A model generated the notes under the pieces. The model worked only from the letters and a program-made list of their open reading frames with translations. It made no database searches and had not been told where the DNA came from. A stretch of DNA of 6,409 nucleotides, taken from NCBI GenBank assembly GCA_023132105.1, contig JAGLYS010000069.1, positions 1 through 6,409 on the forward strand, in the 5' to 3' direction. This DNA comes from Caldifarciminota bacterium (lineage in GTDB: Bacteria > Hydrothermota > 32-111 > QNBC01). Position 1 is the first letter of the stretch, and every line of letters starts with the position of its first letter. Positions 5,846 to 6,409 of the stretch are shown one piece after another. The translations under genes were made by a program, and so were the position numbers.

Positions 5846-6383
5846 TTTTAAATTAGTTTCAACGACAGTAATTGCAGTAAAGAGAAATAAGCAAATTGCA
5901 TTTGCAGGGGATGGACAGGTTACACTTGAACATACGGTGTTAAAAGGAAATGCAGTTAAAGTTAGAAGAATGTATAATGGTAAAATATTATCAGGATTTG
6001 CAGGTGGAACAGCAGATGCTCTTACTTTATTCGAAAGATTGGAGAAGAAACTGAACGAACATGGTGGAAATTTAAGAAGAGCGGCAGTCGAATTATCAAA
6101 AGAATGGAGAATGGATAAAGTACTGAGAAAACTTGAAGCAATTCTTCTTGTTGCCAATAAGGAGGATATACTTCTAATTTCAGGTAATGGTGATGTTATA
6201 GAACCGGAAGGAGATGTGATTGCCATTGGTTCGGGTGGTCCGTATGCACAAGCTTCTGCACTTGCTCTACTAAAACATACCGATTTAACTGCAAAAGAGA
6301 TTGCAAAGGAATCATTGGTTATAGCATCATCTATATGTATATATACAAATAATAAGATTACTGTGGAAACTCTGGAGAAATAA
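5829..6383 (+). CDS. hslV: ATP-dependent protease proteolytic subunit HslV (ClpQ)
   Basis: HslV forms a double-hexamer Thr protease in the cytoplasm that degrades proteins unfolded and fed in by the HslU ATPase. The protein is 184 aa. It carries GDGQVT at 27-32, LKGNAVKVRR, GFAGGTADA and IGSGGPYA at 133-140. T12 aligns with the mature N-terminal nucleophile. K44 and S135 fall at mature positions 33 and 124, as in the known active site. The first 11 residues (MNRCDSFKLVS) are therefore a propeptide that must be removed, leaving 173 residues. The ATG at 5829 is supported by AAAGGAG (5812-5818) with 10 nt spacing, and no ATG, GTG or TTG lies in frame between it and T12. It overlaps the end of guaB in another frame, which suggests translational coupling, and hslU follows directly. 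Confidence 0.97.
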   Translation: MNRCDSFKLVSTTVIAVKRNKQIAFAGDGQVTLEHTVLKGNAVKVRRMYNGKILSGFAGGTADALTLFERLEKKLNEHGGNLRRAAVELSKEWRMDKVLRKLEAILLVANKEDILLISGNGDVIEPEGDVIAIGSGGPYAQASALALLKHTDLTAKEIAKESLVIASSICIYTNNKITVETLEK

Positions 6384-6409
6384 ATGTTTACACCAAAAGA
6401 AATAGTAAA
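6384..6409 (+). CDS. hslU: HslU, ATPase subunit of the HslVU protease (5' fragment)
   Basis: Only eight full codons and two bases are present: MFTPKEIV. TPKEIV matches the conserved N-terminus of HslU, usually TPREIV followed by a Glu/Asp-Leu-Asp segment. The ATG abuts the hslV stop codon with no gap, and GGAG at 6374-6377 gives a Shine-Dalgarno at 6 nt spacing. HslU is the AAA+ unfoldase that caps HslV, and hslVU order is the normal one. The gene runs off the window end. Confidence 0.82.

Noticed and set aside
5786..6226. 146-aa open frame on the - strand
   Set aside because: It lies antisense to hslV, whose assignment is secure with all active-site residues present. The antisense peptide is a low-complexity Ser/Leu/Phe product of the complementary codons.

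Overview
The window is AT-rich bacterial DNA with standard-code genes, all on the + strand. It reads as a chromosomal segment from a Gram-negative (two-membrane) organism. One protein ends in what looks like a type IX secretion (T9SS, Por) C-terminal sorting domain and another is a lipobox lipoprotein. Together with the style of the proteins, this points to the FCB/Bacteroidota side of the tree or an uncultured candidate phylum near it. I cannot fix the phylum from sequence alone.

Layout. Positions 1-183 are a short GC-rich fragment, an AT-rich repeat unit and a sigma70-like promoter. Positions 184-1974 encode a secreted protein of 596 aa with a signal peptide, one clear Asp-box and a T9SS-like C-terminal domain, followed by a perfect 15-bp stem-loop. 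Positions 1975-2485 (511 bp) hold no convincing gene but are rich in structure: several copies of a degenerate 15-nt unit, a perfect 20-bp palindrome, an 81-bp nested inverted-repeat element, two smaller hairpins, and a promoter placed so that transcription should begin on the start codon of the next gene.

From 2486 to the window end there is a tight operon-like run: a lipoprotein with a helical-repeat N-terminus and a periplasmic-binding-protein-like C-terminus (LpoA-like layout); a 73-aa two-helix membrane protein; guaB (IMP dehydrogenase); hslV (protease subunit, overlapping guaB by 17 nt); and the first codons of hslU. Gaps are 9 nt, 12 nt, -17 nt and 0 nt.

The operon mixes purine synthesis (guaB), ATP-dependent proteolysis (hslVU) and envelope proteins (lipoprotein and small membrane protein). 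The guaB and hslV assignments are secure, with catalytic residues at the expected positions. I found no defence system, CRISPR array, tRNA or rRNA. The most unusual items are the putative leaderless start of the lipoprotein gene, the repeat-dense intergenic region with a repeat unit that also lies upstream of the secreted-protein gene, and the LpoA-like lipoprotein at the head of a guaB-hslVU cluster.
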